Assembly: GCF_000722545.1 (NCBI RefSeq)
Contig: NZ_JNVM01000014.1
Span: forward strand, 97,632 to 161,631
DNA: 64,000 nt
Direction: 5' to 3'
Origin: Paenibacillus tyrphae
GTDB lineage: Bacteria > Bacillota > Bacilli > Paenibacillales > NBRC-103111
How positions within the stretch are numbered: the stretch's first letter is position 1; every line of letters starts with the position of its first letter. The notes under the pieces were generated by a model. That model ran no database searches. It was not told the origin of the DNA and saw only the letters and a program-made list of their open reading frames with translations. Below are positions 24,845 through 33,064 of the stretch, one piece after another. The position numbers and the translations under genes were made by a program.

Positions 24845-24888
24845 TCCAAATATAGATTCGCCAGTTTCCTTTAAACCTTTAAACCGCA

Positions 24889-25230
24889 CTAAATCTTTTT
24901 AACAAATTCGGATTTTAATTTCATCGCTCCAAAACCATCGATTTTGCAATCAATATCGTGATCCCCGTCAACCAAACGGATATTTTTAACTTTTGTTCCC
25001 ATTTTCAAGACCGATGAGCTCCCTTTTACTTTCAGGTCCTTGATGACCGTTACCGTATCGCCATCGTTTAAAATATTTCCATTGGCGTCTTTGACAATCT
25101 TGTGGTCTTCGCGATGTTCCGTATCTGCTTCTGGCGTCCACTCATGGGCGCATTCCGGGCAAATCAGAAGGCTTCCGTCCTCGTAAGTGTACGCTGAATT
25201 ACATTTCGGACAATTTGGCAAATTAGACAT
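24889..25230 (-). CDS. PhnA/YjdM-like zinc ribbon protein
   Basis: 113 residues. An N-terminal zinc ribbon (CPKC...CPECAHEW, about residues 7-30) and a C-terminal PhnA domain with KDANGNILNDGDTVTVIKDLKVKG and DIDCKIDGFGAMKLKSEFVKK. It belongs to the PhnA/YjdM family; despite the name, a role in phosphonate use is not established. The start is the ATG at 25230 with GGAGCTAGAG upstream rather than the longer open frame. Single gene with its own terminator. Confidence 0.9.
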   Translation of the reverse strand: MSNLPNCPKCNSAYTYEDGSLLICPECAHEWTPEADTEHREDHKIVKDANGNILNDGDTVTVIKDLKVKGSSSVLKMGTKVKNIRLVDGDHDIDCKIDGFGAMKLKSEFVKKI

Positions 25231-25332
25231 AATTTCTCTAGCTCCATTCGTTCGTATTAGACTTATACTGTCATAGTCTGTTCCTATTTGCAAACCTTCG
25301 GACTAGACTCATTAGAACGGGCCTCATTTTTT

Positions 25333-25463
25333 CCAACCCGCGTCAGCGCCTCCGGGTGGGACGCAGGGTTTATGCTGCTGACCGCTTCTTGCGCGATTGC
25401 AGCCGTGATCTTTGCCCTAACTTGGAATGTTCGTGGCCAAGAAGTCGTGAAGAACCAGCATTA
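25333..25463 (+). pseudogene. 3' remnant of an MFS transporter gene
   Basis: In one frame the text reads SGWDAGFMLLTASCAIAA then VIFALTWNVRGQEVV and stops at 25461-25463, which looks like the last membrane helix and tail of a DHA-type MFS permease. There is no start or upstream body. The strong terminator right behind it is probably the gene's own. Confidence 0.5.
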
Positions 25464-25466
25464 ATT

Positions 25467-25512
25467 GAAAAAGAAGGAGTAAAAATCCACGCGATTTTTA
25501 CTCCTTCTTTTT
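25467..25512. terminator. Strong bidirectional terminator
   Basis: A 20-bp stem (AAAAAGAAGGAGTAAAAATC and its complement) with a 4-base loop, A/T-rich at both ends. Confidence 0.88.
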
Positions 25513-25546
25513 ATGTTTTCTCCAGCGGATTCCCACCCGCCTGCTG

Positions 25547-26314
25547 TTAATCCCCGGCAAGAGTTGCCCCGGTTTCAAGGAATGTCTTCATGCCCGAGAG
25601 GACAATCGGCACGCCATTTTCAAGAATGGCAGCAGTATTCAAAGCCTGCTCGAATTCATCATGCACGACCGTTACGAGAGTCACTCCCTGCAGCTCGGCA
25701 TGCGGATCGATTTCCCATGTCATGCGTGACGGGGAATCGCCGGCCGCATGAGGGAACGAAAGAAACTTCCAGCTCATCGTCAGCCTATGAGGAGGGTCCA
25801 AGGCGAGAATGGTGCCTTCGACTTGCTTCTTCCCCTCCGGGTTCCGCAATTCGAAAGGAGATCCGACCTCCCAATCGGATCGGATCGAGCAATTGAACCA
25901 AAACTTCGAGGTTTTGGCCGGATCGGTGATGGCTTGCCAGATTTGTTCAGGTGTCGCTTTAATGGCAATCCGGTTGACATGCCGGGGTTTATTGTCCATA
26001 GTCGTTTCACGCTCCAGTTCGGTTTTCAGAGATGTTAGTTCGATAGCCCAAGGTTCGGCGTATTTGCTAACCCACCGGTCGTAGATTTGACGGATCGGTA
26101 CCGCATTCAAATAATGCAGCTTTTCCCGGCCGACTTTGCGGGTCGTAATGAGACCGGCTTCCTCCAAAATGTTCAGATGCTTCATGACGCCGAATCTCGA
26201 CATTTGCAAAGGCGCGCAAAGATCGTTCAGCGTTCGCCCGTCGGAGGCGTGAAGCAGATCGAGGAGCGTGCGCCGGCTGGGGTCGGCCAATGCCTTGAAG
26301 ATTTCATTTTCCAA
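25547..26314 (-). CDS. ArsR-type repressor fused to SRPBCC (AHSA1) domain
   Basis: 255 residues. ArsR/SmtB winged HTH at about 1-95 (FKALADPSRRTLLDLLHASDG, MSRFGVMKHLNILEEAGLI) with no metal-binding CxC, then an AHSA1/SRPBCC ligand-binding domain at about 105-255 (IKATPEQIWQAITDPAKTSKFWF). The fusion suggests a repressor that senses a hydrophobic ligand. The TTG at 26314 follows GGAGGTG, so it is chosen over the ATG at 26341. Divergent from the FMN reductase operon, with two operators between. Confidence 0.9.
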   Translation of the reverse strand: MENEIFKALADPSRRTLLDLLHASDGRTLNDLCAPLQMSRFGVMKHLNILEEAGLITTRKVGREKLHYLNAVPIRQIYDRWVSKYAEPWAIELTSLKTELERETTMDNKPRHVNRIAIKATPEQIWQAITDPAKTSKFWFNCSIRSDWEVGSPFELRNPEGKKQVEGTILALDPPHRLTMSWKFLSFPHAAGDSPSRMTWEIDPHAELQGVTLVTVVHDEFEQALNTAAILENGVPIVLSGMKTFLETGATLAGD

Positions 26315-26373
26315 TAAGAACACCTCCTTCTGAGACAGCAAGCTTTAGGATTTTATTTTTTGCCCCTTGACAT

Positions 26374-26416
26374 GTTACCATATGGTCACATATTATAAGA
26401 GTGACAATATAGTCAC
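26374..26416. promoter_or_regulatory. Two operator palindromes between the ArsR-type gene and FMN reductase
   Basis: GTTACCATATGGTCAC (26374-26389) and GTGACAATATAGTCAC (26401-26416) are inverted repeats of the same type, 27 bases apart. The placement fits autorepression and control of the divergent operon by the ArsR-SRPBCC protein. Confidence 0.65.
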
Positions 26417-26477
26417 ATGTTATCACAAACCCATCGGTTTGCAACCATCAAAATGAGAGTGAAAGGTGATGTTTCCT

Positions 26478-27029
26478 ATGAAAATAACCATGATTGCCGG
26501 CAGTAACCGCGAAGTCGCTACGAGCACGTCTCTTCTTCGATCCATCGAACGTCTGTTGAAAGCCCAAAATATATCGGTCACGTTGGTTGATCTGCGGGAG
26601 CTGCCCTTGCCGCTGTATTCCCCCGATGACCAAGCGCTTCACCCCAATGTCCAGCGTTTAACAGAAGCGGTCGCGGACGCCGAGGGCCTCATCCTCGCGA
26701 CCCCGGAATACCACGGCTCCATATCGGGAGTGCTGAAAAACGCCCTGGACTACATGCATGCCGGTCTGGTTGCCGGGAAGCCGGTGCTTTCCGTAAGTTC
26801 CGCCGGCGGTCCGATGGGGGTCAGCTCGCTGCTGCATCTTCAAGGTATTGTGCGCAATTTGCATGGCGTTAACAGTCCCGAGTGGATTTCCATCGGAGCC
26901 GGGTTCCATAGCTTTGATTCGGAAGGTCATCCGTCGGACGAGGGAATACGGGGAAGAGTCGAAAGTGCGGTCGGGATGTTCGTAGACCTCATCCGGAAGC
27001 TCGCGGCCGGAGTTGAAGCAGCTATATAA
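26478..27029 (+). CDS. NAD(P)H-dependent FMN reductase
   Basis: 183 residues, flavodoxin-like fold of the NADPH-dependent FMN reductase family (ArsH/ChrR/YieF-like). The FMN phosphate loop is near the N-terminus (IAGSNREVATSTSLLRSI) and the second FMN-binding loop is TPEYHGSISGVLKNALDYM. It reduces free FMN, quinones or similar. The ATG at 26478 has GAAAGGTGAT upstream; GTG/ATG at 26466/26469 are alternatives. First gene of an operon with two SnoaL-like proteins, under ArsR-type control. Confidence 0.9.
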   Translation: MKITMIAGSNREVATSTSLLRSIERLLKAQNISVTLVDLRELPLPLYSPDDQALHPNVQRLTEAVADAEGLILATPEYHGSISGVLKNALDYMHAGLVAGKPVLSVSSAGGPMGVSSLLHLQGIVRNLHGVNSPEWISIGAGFHSFDSEGHPSDEGIRGRVESAVGMFVDLIRKLAAGVEAAI

Positions 27030-27054
27030 TCGAACAACCAAGGAGATGCTTGCC

Positions 27055-27402
27055 ATGAAAACGATGGAACAGAAAAATATCGAAATCGTCACCGCGTTTA
27101 TCGAAGCTGCCGGGAATCGAAGCGAGCTGGATCGCACGGATCAATTTTTTGCGGAGCAGCTCGGCGAAGCCTTTACGGATCGGCATTATGCGGTAGACGA
27201 AATTTTGGCGCAAGGCGAGAAGGTCACGGCCAGAATTGTCATCACAGGCATGCATCAAGGCGTGTTTGCCGGCAAAGCGCCTACGGGCCGATCGGTAAAG
27301 ATCACGCAGTTCCGCGAATTTCGCGTCGTCGACGACCAGATTGCCGAGCATCGCGGGTGGTTCGATACCGGAACGCTGCTGCCCCAGCTTCAAGCCAATT
27401 AA
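27055..27402 (+). CDS. SnoaL-like (ester cyclase family) protein, shortened copy
   Basis: 115 residues in the NTF2-like fold. It is a close tandem copy of the next gene (shared EQKNIE-VTAFIEA, AQGEKV, IAEHRGW and LQA endings) but lacks about 20 residues after position 30 (between DQFFAEQL and GEAFTDRHYAV), where the partner reads DDYQELTYESKEGLKQF. The loss is in frame and removes part of the conserved first sheet, so activity is doubtful. RBS AAGGAG. Co-transcribed with the FMN reductase. Confidence 0.82.
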   Translation: MKTMEQKNIEIVTAFIEAAGNRSELDRTDQFFAEQLGEAFTDRHYAVDEILAQGEKVTARIVITGMHQGVFAGKAPTGRSVKITQFREFRVVDDQIAEHRGWFDTGTLLPQLQAN

Positions 27403-27427
27403 ACCGAAAGGAAGGAGATGTTGGGTG

Positions 27428-27829
27428 ATGCAAACGATCGAGCAGAAAAATATCGAAACCGTTACGGCGTTTATCGAGGCATTCTGGAATGAAAGCGACA
27501 TGGAATGTACGGACCTGTTTTTATCGGACGATTATCAAGAGCTCACTTATGAATCCAAAGAAGGGCTGAAGCAATTTGCCGGCAAAATATTGGGGGCCTT
27601 TCCCGATAAGCGCTACACCGTGGAAGAGATGATCGCCCAGGGGGAGAAGGTCCTTGTCCGAATGACCGTGAAAGGCACGCATACCGGAACGTTTTTCGGA
27701 GCCTCCCCTACGGGCAACTCCATCGATGTCACGCTGTACCGCCAATATCGCGTCGTCGATGGCAAAATTGCCGAGCACCGCGGCTGGATCGATATGGTGA
27801 CCATGTGGCGCCAGCTTCAAGCCAGTTAA
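27428..27829 (+). CDS. SnoaL-like (ester cyclase family) protein
   Basis: 133 residues, full NTF2/SnoaL-like fold with LTYESKEGLKQFAGKIL, MTVKGTHTGTFFGASPTG and IAEHRGWIDM. Family members are polyketide cyclases or bind small hydrophobic molecules; no substrate is evident. The ATG at 27428 has AAGGAAGGAG 12-15 bases upstream and GGGTG closer. Last gene of the operon, followed by a terminator. Confidence 0.85.
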   Translation: MQTIEQKNIETVTAFIEAFWNESDMECTDLFLSDDYQELTYESKEGLKQFAGKILGAFPDKRYTVEEMIAQGEKVLVRMTVKGTHTGTFFGASPTGNSIDVTLYRQYRVVDGKIAEHRGWIDMVTMWRQLQAS

Positions 27830-27837
27830 GTGCAGAA

Positions 27838-27884
27838 CAAAGGCCGGGAATCCCTCGAATGAGAGATCATCTCCGGCCTGTTTA
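27838..27884 (+). terminator. Terminator of the FMN reductase operon
   Basis: AGGCCGG / CCGGCCT stem with a long loop, followed by TGTTTACTTT. Confidence 0.6.
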
Positions 27885-27886
27885 CT

Positions 27887-28543
27887 TTATCTCCTTTTTT
27901 CAGAGATCGTTGAAATCTTATGCATCTCAATGAATTGATCCACGGTAATCGATTTTCCGAAATGATGAACGACGTGTTCGAGAACATGCTTTCTTTGTTC
28001 TTGTGTAAAAGCGGCTGTCGCGTCTTCGATAACCGTCATTTCATAACCAAGGTCGTGCCTGTGTCTGAGAGTAGATTCTACGCAAACGTGAAGCGCATAA
28101 CCTGCGATGTATACTTTTTTGATCCCCTGATTTCGAAGGAAGCTATCCAAATTGGATCCCGCAAACCCGCTGGCCCCGGTTCTGCCCGATACAACAAACT
28201 CCCCAGGTTCAGGTGTGAACGCTTCTCCGAACCGGCTTCCCGGCGTCCCTTTAATAAAGGTTTTGAATGTGGAAATGCCGGCGCGCAAACCATACGTTGT
28301 ATTGCCTAGTTCCACATGGTTTTCATCAAAGAACAGGCCGCAGTGAATAATTTGGATATCGCTTTTCCTTGCTGCCTCCAGTAATCTTTTGGAGCTTTCA
28401 ACCGAATCGGCAAATTGTTGATGATCCTCGATCAAATGATGAATTTTTCCGTCTTTTGAGAGCCATTCATTCTGGTATTCAATGAAAACAAGCGCTTCTT
28501 TTTCACCGGTAGATACGTGGAAAGGATGTTGTTGAATGGACAT
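27887..28543 (-). CDS. Cysteine hydrolase, isochorismatase family
   Basis: 218 residues. The alpha/beta isochorismatase-like fold with catalytic Cys in IAGYALHVCVESTLRHRHDLGY (about residue 151). The usual catalytic Asp position reads Glu (ALVFIEYQNEWLS), as in one branch of the family, and the Lys position appears replaced by Arg in VSGRTGASGFAGSNLD. Probably an amidase or hydrolase of unknown substrate. RBS AAGGAGG. Third gene of the minus-strand unit after the MFS transporter and the unknown 181-residue protein. Confidence 0.87.
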   Translation of the reverse strand: MSIQQHPFHVSTGEKEALVFIEYQNEWLSKDGKIHHLIEDHQQFADSVESSKRLLEAARKSDIQIIHCGLFFDENHVELGNTTYGLRAGISTFKTFIKGTPGSRFGEAFTPEPGEFVVSGRTGASGFAGSNLDSFLRNQGIKKVYIAGYALHVCVESTLRHRHDLGYEMTVIEDATAAFTQEQRKHVLEHVVHHFGKSITVDQFIEMHKISTISEKRR

Positions 28544-28556
28544 TTGAGGTTCCTCC

Positions 28557-29102
28557 TTAGATTTGGCCGGATGGGCAAATATTTTTTAACCAGCTATCAT
28601 GCAGCCATTTTTCTGTCACTCGTCCGTTGTTCCATAGGATTCCTTGTTCAAAGGTAATGATCTTCCCACCAGGGCCTACGATCACCCAAGCGTAGTCGTC
28701 CTGTTCTTTTAGATAGCATTTGTACTTCATCCCTGATACCGTGATCGTGCGGCTTCGGCCCGTATCGTCCTTCACGGCAATCATTTCGTCGTGCTTGTCA
28801 ATCCATAGATTTTGCAGCGTTTCAAACAAGCCTGGTTCCACTTTATCCAAAAATGCCTTGGCTGCGGACGCTGTCTCCTCTTTGCTTGGAAGCACGCCTG
28901 TGCATAAGCTTTGATCCATCCATGTAAACCCGATGAGTTTATCATCGCTGTTGTCCACGACATAGGAATAGTGTTCGCCCCCCAGACCGTTGTTCTCTCC
29001 GAAAGCTTTTTCATACCGAAATACTTGAACATCGCGATGATTTTGCTTTTGATTGTGCTTGCTTCTTAACACATACCCTTCGGGGATTTGCAGATGAACC
29101 AT
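28557..29102 (-). CDS. Uncharacterised protein, 181 residues
   Basis: Soluble alpha/beta protein with no signal peptide or membrane helix. It has a DNSDDKLIGFTWMD strand, a helix LPSKEETASAAKAFLDKVEPGLFETL recalling YcdB/PepSY-type repeats, and an aromatic C-terminus (WNNGRVTEKWLHDSWLKN). I do not recognise the family with confidence. RBS GAGGAGG. It lies between the MFS transporter (15 bases) and the cysteine hydrolase (13 bases), so it is surely co-transcribed with them. Confidence 0.75.
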   Translation of the reverse strand: MVHLQIPEGYVLRSKHNQKQNHRDVQVFRYEKAFGENNGLGGEHYSYVVDNSDDKLIGFTWMDQSLCTGVLPSKEETASAAKAFLDKVEPGLFETLQNLWIDKHDEMIAVKDDTGRSRTITVSGMKYKCYLKEQDDYAWVIVGPGGKIITFEQGILWNNGRVTEKWLHDSWLKNICPSGQI

Positions 29103-29117
29103 GGAGATCCTCCTCGT

Positions 29118-30308
29118 TTATTGAGTTTTGACAAAATACGATAAACCAAAGGCCGCGGCCAAAAGAAGAGCGAACGTTTCCAAAGTAAGGACGCAGCTTC
29201 CTGTTTTTTGCAGGTACAAGGCGATAATGGGGCCAAGCGTCGCTCCTATGAACAAAATAAACGTATATAACGTGACGGCTGCGCCGCGCGCTTCCCCTGC
29301 TAAATTTCCAATCAACGAGATCAGCGTAGGCACTGTGATGGAAATCCCCGCAACAAATACAACGCTCATGCCAATGAGAACGGGAAGGCTGGAACTAATT
29401 CCAACCGCTGTAAGACCTGCTGCGCCGAAGATGAGTCCTGCCTGCAGTACCGGCTTCAATCCGTACCTCGCTACTAACTGCCCGGCAAAAGGCGATAAGA
29501 TCATACCCAAAATTCCTGCGGCTCGCACCGTTAAAATTTGATTTGCAGTTAGTGCGAACGGAGCTTGGGTCAGGTAGTTTCCAAGCGTTGTGTACATGCC
29601 GACAAACGAAAGCAGCAGTGTCCCGGTAATGACGTAGCAGAAGAATAACGGCTTCCGGAATAGTATAGCGACCATTTGCTTGAACGGGGTCAGTACATTT
29701 GCTTCTGTTCCGCGAGCCTCCCCTTTTGGAAGGAAGCTACTGAGCAGAATCGTCGATAAGAAATACAAGGCCCCAAGGATATAGAACACATAAGGCCAGC
29801 CCAGATTTTGACTAACGAGACTGCTGAATAGTTGTCCGGCAATCCCTGCCATCAAAAAACCGGTGCTGACAAAGCCGACTGTCGCTACTCTTTTTTCCAG
29901 CGGGAACATTTCTGCAACATAAGCAAGCGCCGAGGGGCCAAAAGTCGCTGCGGCTAAGCCTTGTACAACGCGGAGTGCGATGAGCCCGGACAGACTGGTC
30001 ATGAGGCCAAGCAGCGGTGTAATGAACAGCAGCGCAACTAAACCGGAAAGCATCAATTGCTTTCGGCCGTATCGATCGGATAAAGGACCGAATAATAGAA
30101 AGCCTATAGCATAAGCGAATGAAAAAGCGCTGCTTGTCCATGCCGCGATCTCCGGCGTGACTTTAAATGTGCTTGCAAAAACGGATGCCATCGGCAGGGT
30201 GATATATAAACTTGACACTACAACCAGGGCGCACCATACGAGTATGGCCGTCATCCATGGATAATTTTTTTCGGATGATAGCCTGACTTTCCCAACGAAT
30301 TCCGTCAT
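29118..30308 (-). CDS. MFS transporter, drug:H+ antiporter type
   Basis: 396 residues with 12 predicted membrane helices. Motif A between helices 2 and 3 is GPLSDRYGRKQLML, and the start of helix 4 reads RVVQGLAAATFGPSALAY. Resembles the 12-helix DHA1/YnfM-like exporters. The ATG at 30308 has AAAAGGAGG upstream; the longer frame to 30341 is not supported. First gene of a three-gene unit, divergent from a MerR regulator whose operator-like repeats lie between. Confidence 0.92.
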   Translation of the reverse strand: MTEFVGKVRLSSEKNYPWMTAILVWCALVVVSSLYITLPMASVFASTFKVTPEIAAWTSSAFSFAYAIGFLLFGPLSDRYGRKQLMLSGLVALLFITPLLGLMTSLSGLIALRVVQGLAAATFGPSALAYVAEMFPLEKRVATVGFVSTGFLMAGIAGQLFSSLVSQNLGWPYVFYILGALYFLSTILLSSFLPKGEARGTEANVLTPFKQMVAILFRKPLFFCYVITGTLLLSFVGMYTTLGNYLTQAPFALTANQILTVRAAGILGMILSPFAGQLVARYGLKPVLQAGLIFGAAGLTAVGISSSLPVLIGMSVVFVAGISITVPTLISLIGNLAGEARGAAVTLYTFILFIGATLGPIIALYLQKTGSCVLTLETFALLLAAAFGLSYFVKTQ

Positions 30309-30445
30309 CCTGCAACCTCCTTTTATTCGTCTGCAAGGCATTGTGCTTCATTTCCCCAGTAAACCCTTCCTACCGTTGTAGACGTTGATTGATTGGCGTA
30401 ACATCATCTCCTCAAGCAAACCGATTTTCGTAAATATCACGCCTT

Positions 30446-30510
30446 GATTGTAACATTTCTACAATCATTGTCAATAATATAATTTTGATTGTAAGTATAA
30501 TTCGATTGTA
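30446..30510. promoter_or_regulatory. MerR-type operator region
   Basis: GATTGTA recurs three times (30446, 30487, 30504), and its complement TACAATC at 30460-30466 forms a perfect inverted repeat with the first copy. The region is between the MFS operon and the merR-like gene, so it likely serves both. Confidence 0.6.
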
Positions 30511-30550
30511 GTAAAATATTTTCAATAACATTGAAGTAGAAGGTGAACCT

Positions 30551-30886
30551 ATGAACCCTAACGAACCGTTGGACAATGCGTTATTGGATTTTGATTTGTT
30601 GAGTAAATTAGTTGTTGGTATTGGAGAAGTCTCGGACATTACAGGCGTTCCGCAGAGGCAAATTCGCTACTGGGAAGAGAAAGGGATTATTCAATCGTTT
30701 AAGGAAGGCGAAGGGACGACCAGAAAATACGATTATCTCAGTATAAAAAAAATTCTTTTAGTCAAGGAGCTTTTGGACGACGGCTTTACGTTGGACGCGG
30801 CTGCGAAGAAAGTGGAGGAGCGGATGAGGATAATCAATGAGGTATTTAAAAAGCTTGCGGATCGATCGGAACCTGCTAACGAATAG
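30551..30886 (+). CDS. MerR family transcriptional regulator
   Basis: 111 residues. The MerR winged HTH is clear: GIGEVSDITGVPQRQIRYWEEKGII and the second helix block TRKYDYLSIKKILLVKELLDDGFTLDAAAKKV. The C-terminal part is too short for a full effector domain. RBS GAAGGTG. Divergent from the MFS/unknown/hydrolase operon and probably its regulator. Confidence 0.9.
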   Translation: MNPNEPLDNALLDFDLLSKLVVGIGEVSDITGVPQRQIRYWEEKGIIQSFKEGEGTTRKYDYLSIKKILLVKELLDDGFTLDAAAKKVEERMRIINEVFKKLADRSEPANE

Positions 30887-30932
30887 CTGCCGCTTCGGGT
30901 TTTGAGGATGCAGCTCTCCTGTCGTTTGAAAC

Positions 30933-30974
30933 AACAAAAAAGCTTCCTGCCGCTCATCAAGAGCAGCAAGAAGC
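30933..30974 (-). terminator. Terminator of the P450 gene
   Basis: GCTTCTTGCTGCTC / GAGCGGCAGGAAGC on the minus strand followed by TTTTTTG. Confidence 0.82.
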
Positions 30975-30992
30975 AGCTATTACCGTTACGGG

Positions 30993-32225
30993 CTAGAACA
31001 GCACCGGCAGGCTCGTAAGAGACCGCAATGTGCTGCGGTTATACGTCAATTGCTCCGGTTCGACTGCCAAGCGCAGATGAGGCAGCCGCTGCAGCAGCGT
31101 GCCGAAAGCGACCTGCCCTTCCAGACGCGCCAGCGGTGCTCCCAAGCAGAGATGGATGCCCTTGCCGAAGGCAAGATGCTCGTTCTCTTCCCGCGTAATA
31201 TCCAACACCTCGGGATGGGAAAATTTGTGCGGGTCCACATTGGCGCCCGCCAGCGAGACCAGAACGATCTCCCCTTTACGAATTTCGTTGCCGTGCATGG
31301 GGATGTCCTCGCTCGCAAAGCGGCTGGCAATCATAACGGGGCCCGCATAGCGCAGCAGCTCCTCGACCGCGGAGGGGAGCAGGGAAGGATCGCTGCGGAG
31401 CAAGCGCATTTGTTCGGGATGCTTCAGCAGAGCCAAGATGCCGTTGCCGATCAGATTTACCGTCGTTTCGTGCCCGGCGACTATGAGCAGCCAAATGGTC
31501 GATAGAAGCTCGTTCTCGCTTAATTGATCTCCTTCATCGTGAGCTTGGACTAGGCCGCTTGTTATGTCATTGCCGGGATGTGCGCGCTTTTCGGCCAGCA
31601 ATGTTTTGATATACTCAACAAACTTATCCAGAACTTCACTGACGGTATCCTCTTGTTTCGGGTCCAGGGAAGCATTCAAGAGCTTACGGGTCCACTCGCG
31701 GAACTGGTCCCGATCGGCAACGGGAATTCCCAGCATCTCGGAAATGACTGTGATGGGAAGCGGATAGGCGAAATCCGTAATCAGGTCCATCCTTCCCCGC
31801 TCCTGCACGGCATCGAGCAGCTCGTCGGCAATCTGCTGAATCCGGGGACGCAGGCCCTCGATCGTGTGAGGCGTGAAGGCTTTGGACGCCAGCCTGCGCA
31901 AGCGGGTATGGTCCGGCGGATCGACCGTCAGCATATTCGGCATCTCTTTGAACCATTGCCTGAACTTGCTCACGGATGCGTACTTCTGGCCGGGCTCCCC
32001 TTGATCCTGCGGCGGTGCGAGCTTCCGCACATCTTTGACAAACCGAGGGTCCTTCAGGATCGCAACGACATCCTCGTGCCGGAAAGCAAGCCATGCTCCT
32101 CCCATCCCGAAAAAGTCATCGAGGCGGTAGAGAGGCTCTTGCTGCCCGGCAAGCCGCTTATAGAACGCCATGAAATCATGCATCGTTTCCGGTGAGGCAA
32201 AATCGCTGCCAGTGATTTTTTCCAT
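30993..32225 (-). CDS. Cytochrome P450
   Basis: 410 residues, soluble bacterial P450 (CYP107-like). I-helix oxygen-binding motif AGHETT, ExxR in EELLRYAGP, and heme-binding loop FGKGIHLCLGAPLARLE with the Cys ligand. It oxidises an organic substrate using a ferredoxin or flavodoxin partner that is not encoded nearby. RBS AAAGGGG. It is 18 bases after the TetR gene, both on the minus strand, so it is probably autoregulated with it. Confidence 0.95.
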   Translation of the reverse strand: MEKITGSDFASPETMHDFMAFYKRLAGQQEPLYRLDDFFGMGGAWLAFRHEDVVAILKDPRFVKDVRKLAPPQDQGEPGQKYASVSKFRQWFKEMPNMLTVDPPDHTRLRRLASKAFTPHTIEGLRPRIQQIADELLDAVQERGRMDLITDFAYPLPITVISEMLGIPVADRDQFREWTRKLLNASLDPKQEDTVSEVLDKFVEYIKTLLAEKRAHPGNDITSGLVQAHDEGDQLSENELLSTIWLLIVAGHETTVNLIGNGILALLKHPEQMRLLRSDPSLLPSAVEELLRYAGPVMIASRFASEDIPMHGNEIRKGEIVLVSLAGANVDPHKFSHPEVLDITREENEHLAFGKGIHLCLGAPLARLEGQVAFGTLLQRLPHLRLAVEPEQLTYNRSTLRSLTSLPVLF

Positions 32226-32243
32226 ATCACTTACCCCTTTCCT

Positions 32244-32864
32244 CTACTCTGCAATTCCATATCGGATCATGCCAAAAAAACGGTTCATCTCATCGAACAG
32301 GCGGTCAGCCGCCTCGTCATCCATCACACCGATATCCGAGAACGCCGCAGAAAACTTATTTTCGAAATGCTTCGTTGTCATCGTAATCAGCTCGAACGCC
32401 TGCTTCCGGTCCACCCCTTCCCGAAGGGGAACCGCTTCAAATAACTTCTCTAATGCTTGATTCCTCTCCGTAATCGCTTGACCATACTTTTCCTCAATAT
32501 CTTGTTTTAATTCATTCGGCGGCGAATAAAAAGCCTCATACACCAACTTCAATTCATCGGGATGCTTGCGAAAGTAGTCGAGCTTGACGCGGCCAAGTCT
32601 GTCTATCACTTCAAAAAAATCATCATGCTCCGAAACCGCATCAAATTGCACCGCCGTCCTGACCTTCTCAAAGCAATGCTCCAACAGGCTGAAATACAGC
32701 TTCTTTTTGCTGGTGAAATGATGAAAGATCAAAGCCTTGGAAATACCGGCCGCCTCCGCCAGCATCTCCGTCGAAGTGTTCTTGTATCCATGGCGCGCAA
32801 AGACAGACAAACAGGCCTCGAGGATTTTTTCCCGTTCATACAGCTGTAAAGGCAGATGCTTCAC
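32244..32864 (-). CDS. TetR family transcriptional regulator
   Basis: 206 residues. N-terminal HTH (about 10-55) reads ILEACLSVFARHGYKNTSTEMLAEAAGISKALIFHHFTSKKKLY; the C-terminal helical ligand-binding domain is unassigned. The GTG start has AAAAGGAA very close (two bases), which is a tight spacing. Likely represses itself and the P450 gene through the two palindromes upstream. Confidence 0.92.
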   Translation of the reverse strand: MKHLPLQLYEREKILEACLSVFARHGYKNTSTEMLAEAAGISKALIFHHFTSKKKLYFSLLEHCFEKVRTAVQFDAVSEHDDFFEVIDRLGRVKLDYFRKHPDELKLVYEAFYSPPNELKQDIEEKYGQAITERNQALEKLFEAVPLREGVDRKQAFELITMTTKHFENKFSAAFSDIGVMDDEAADRLFDEMNRFFGMIRYGIAE

Positions 32865-32880
32865 TTCCTTTTCACGTTGC

Positions 32881-32927
32881 TGACCAATTGGTTAGTAACA
32901 TTGTATTATATGCTGACCATCTGGTCA
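32881..32927. promoter_or_regulatory. Two TetR-type operator palindromes
   Basis: TGACCAATTGGTTA (32881-32894) and TGACCATCTGGTCA (32914-32927), 33 bases apart, just upstream of the tetR-P450 unit. Confidence 0.7.
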
Positions 32928-33064
32928 ATATGTCTGATCGCCTAGCTTTTCTACCCTGCCTCTCCTCGCCGACGCGATTGTGCAAATTCGGCTTTTCATG
33001 CCTCTGTGCATGCACTATAATACGGTAGATAACAATAATTCAAACGATCAAAAGGGGAACTTCA

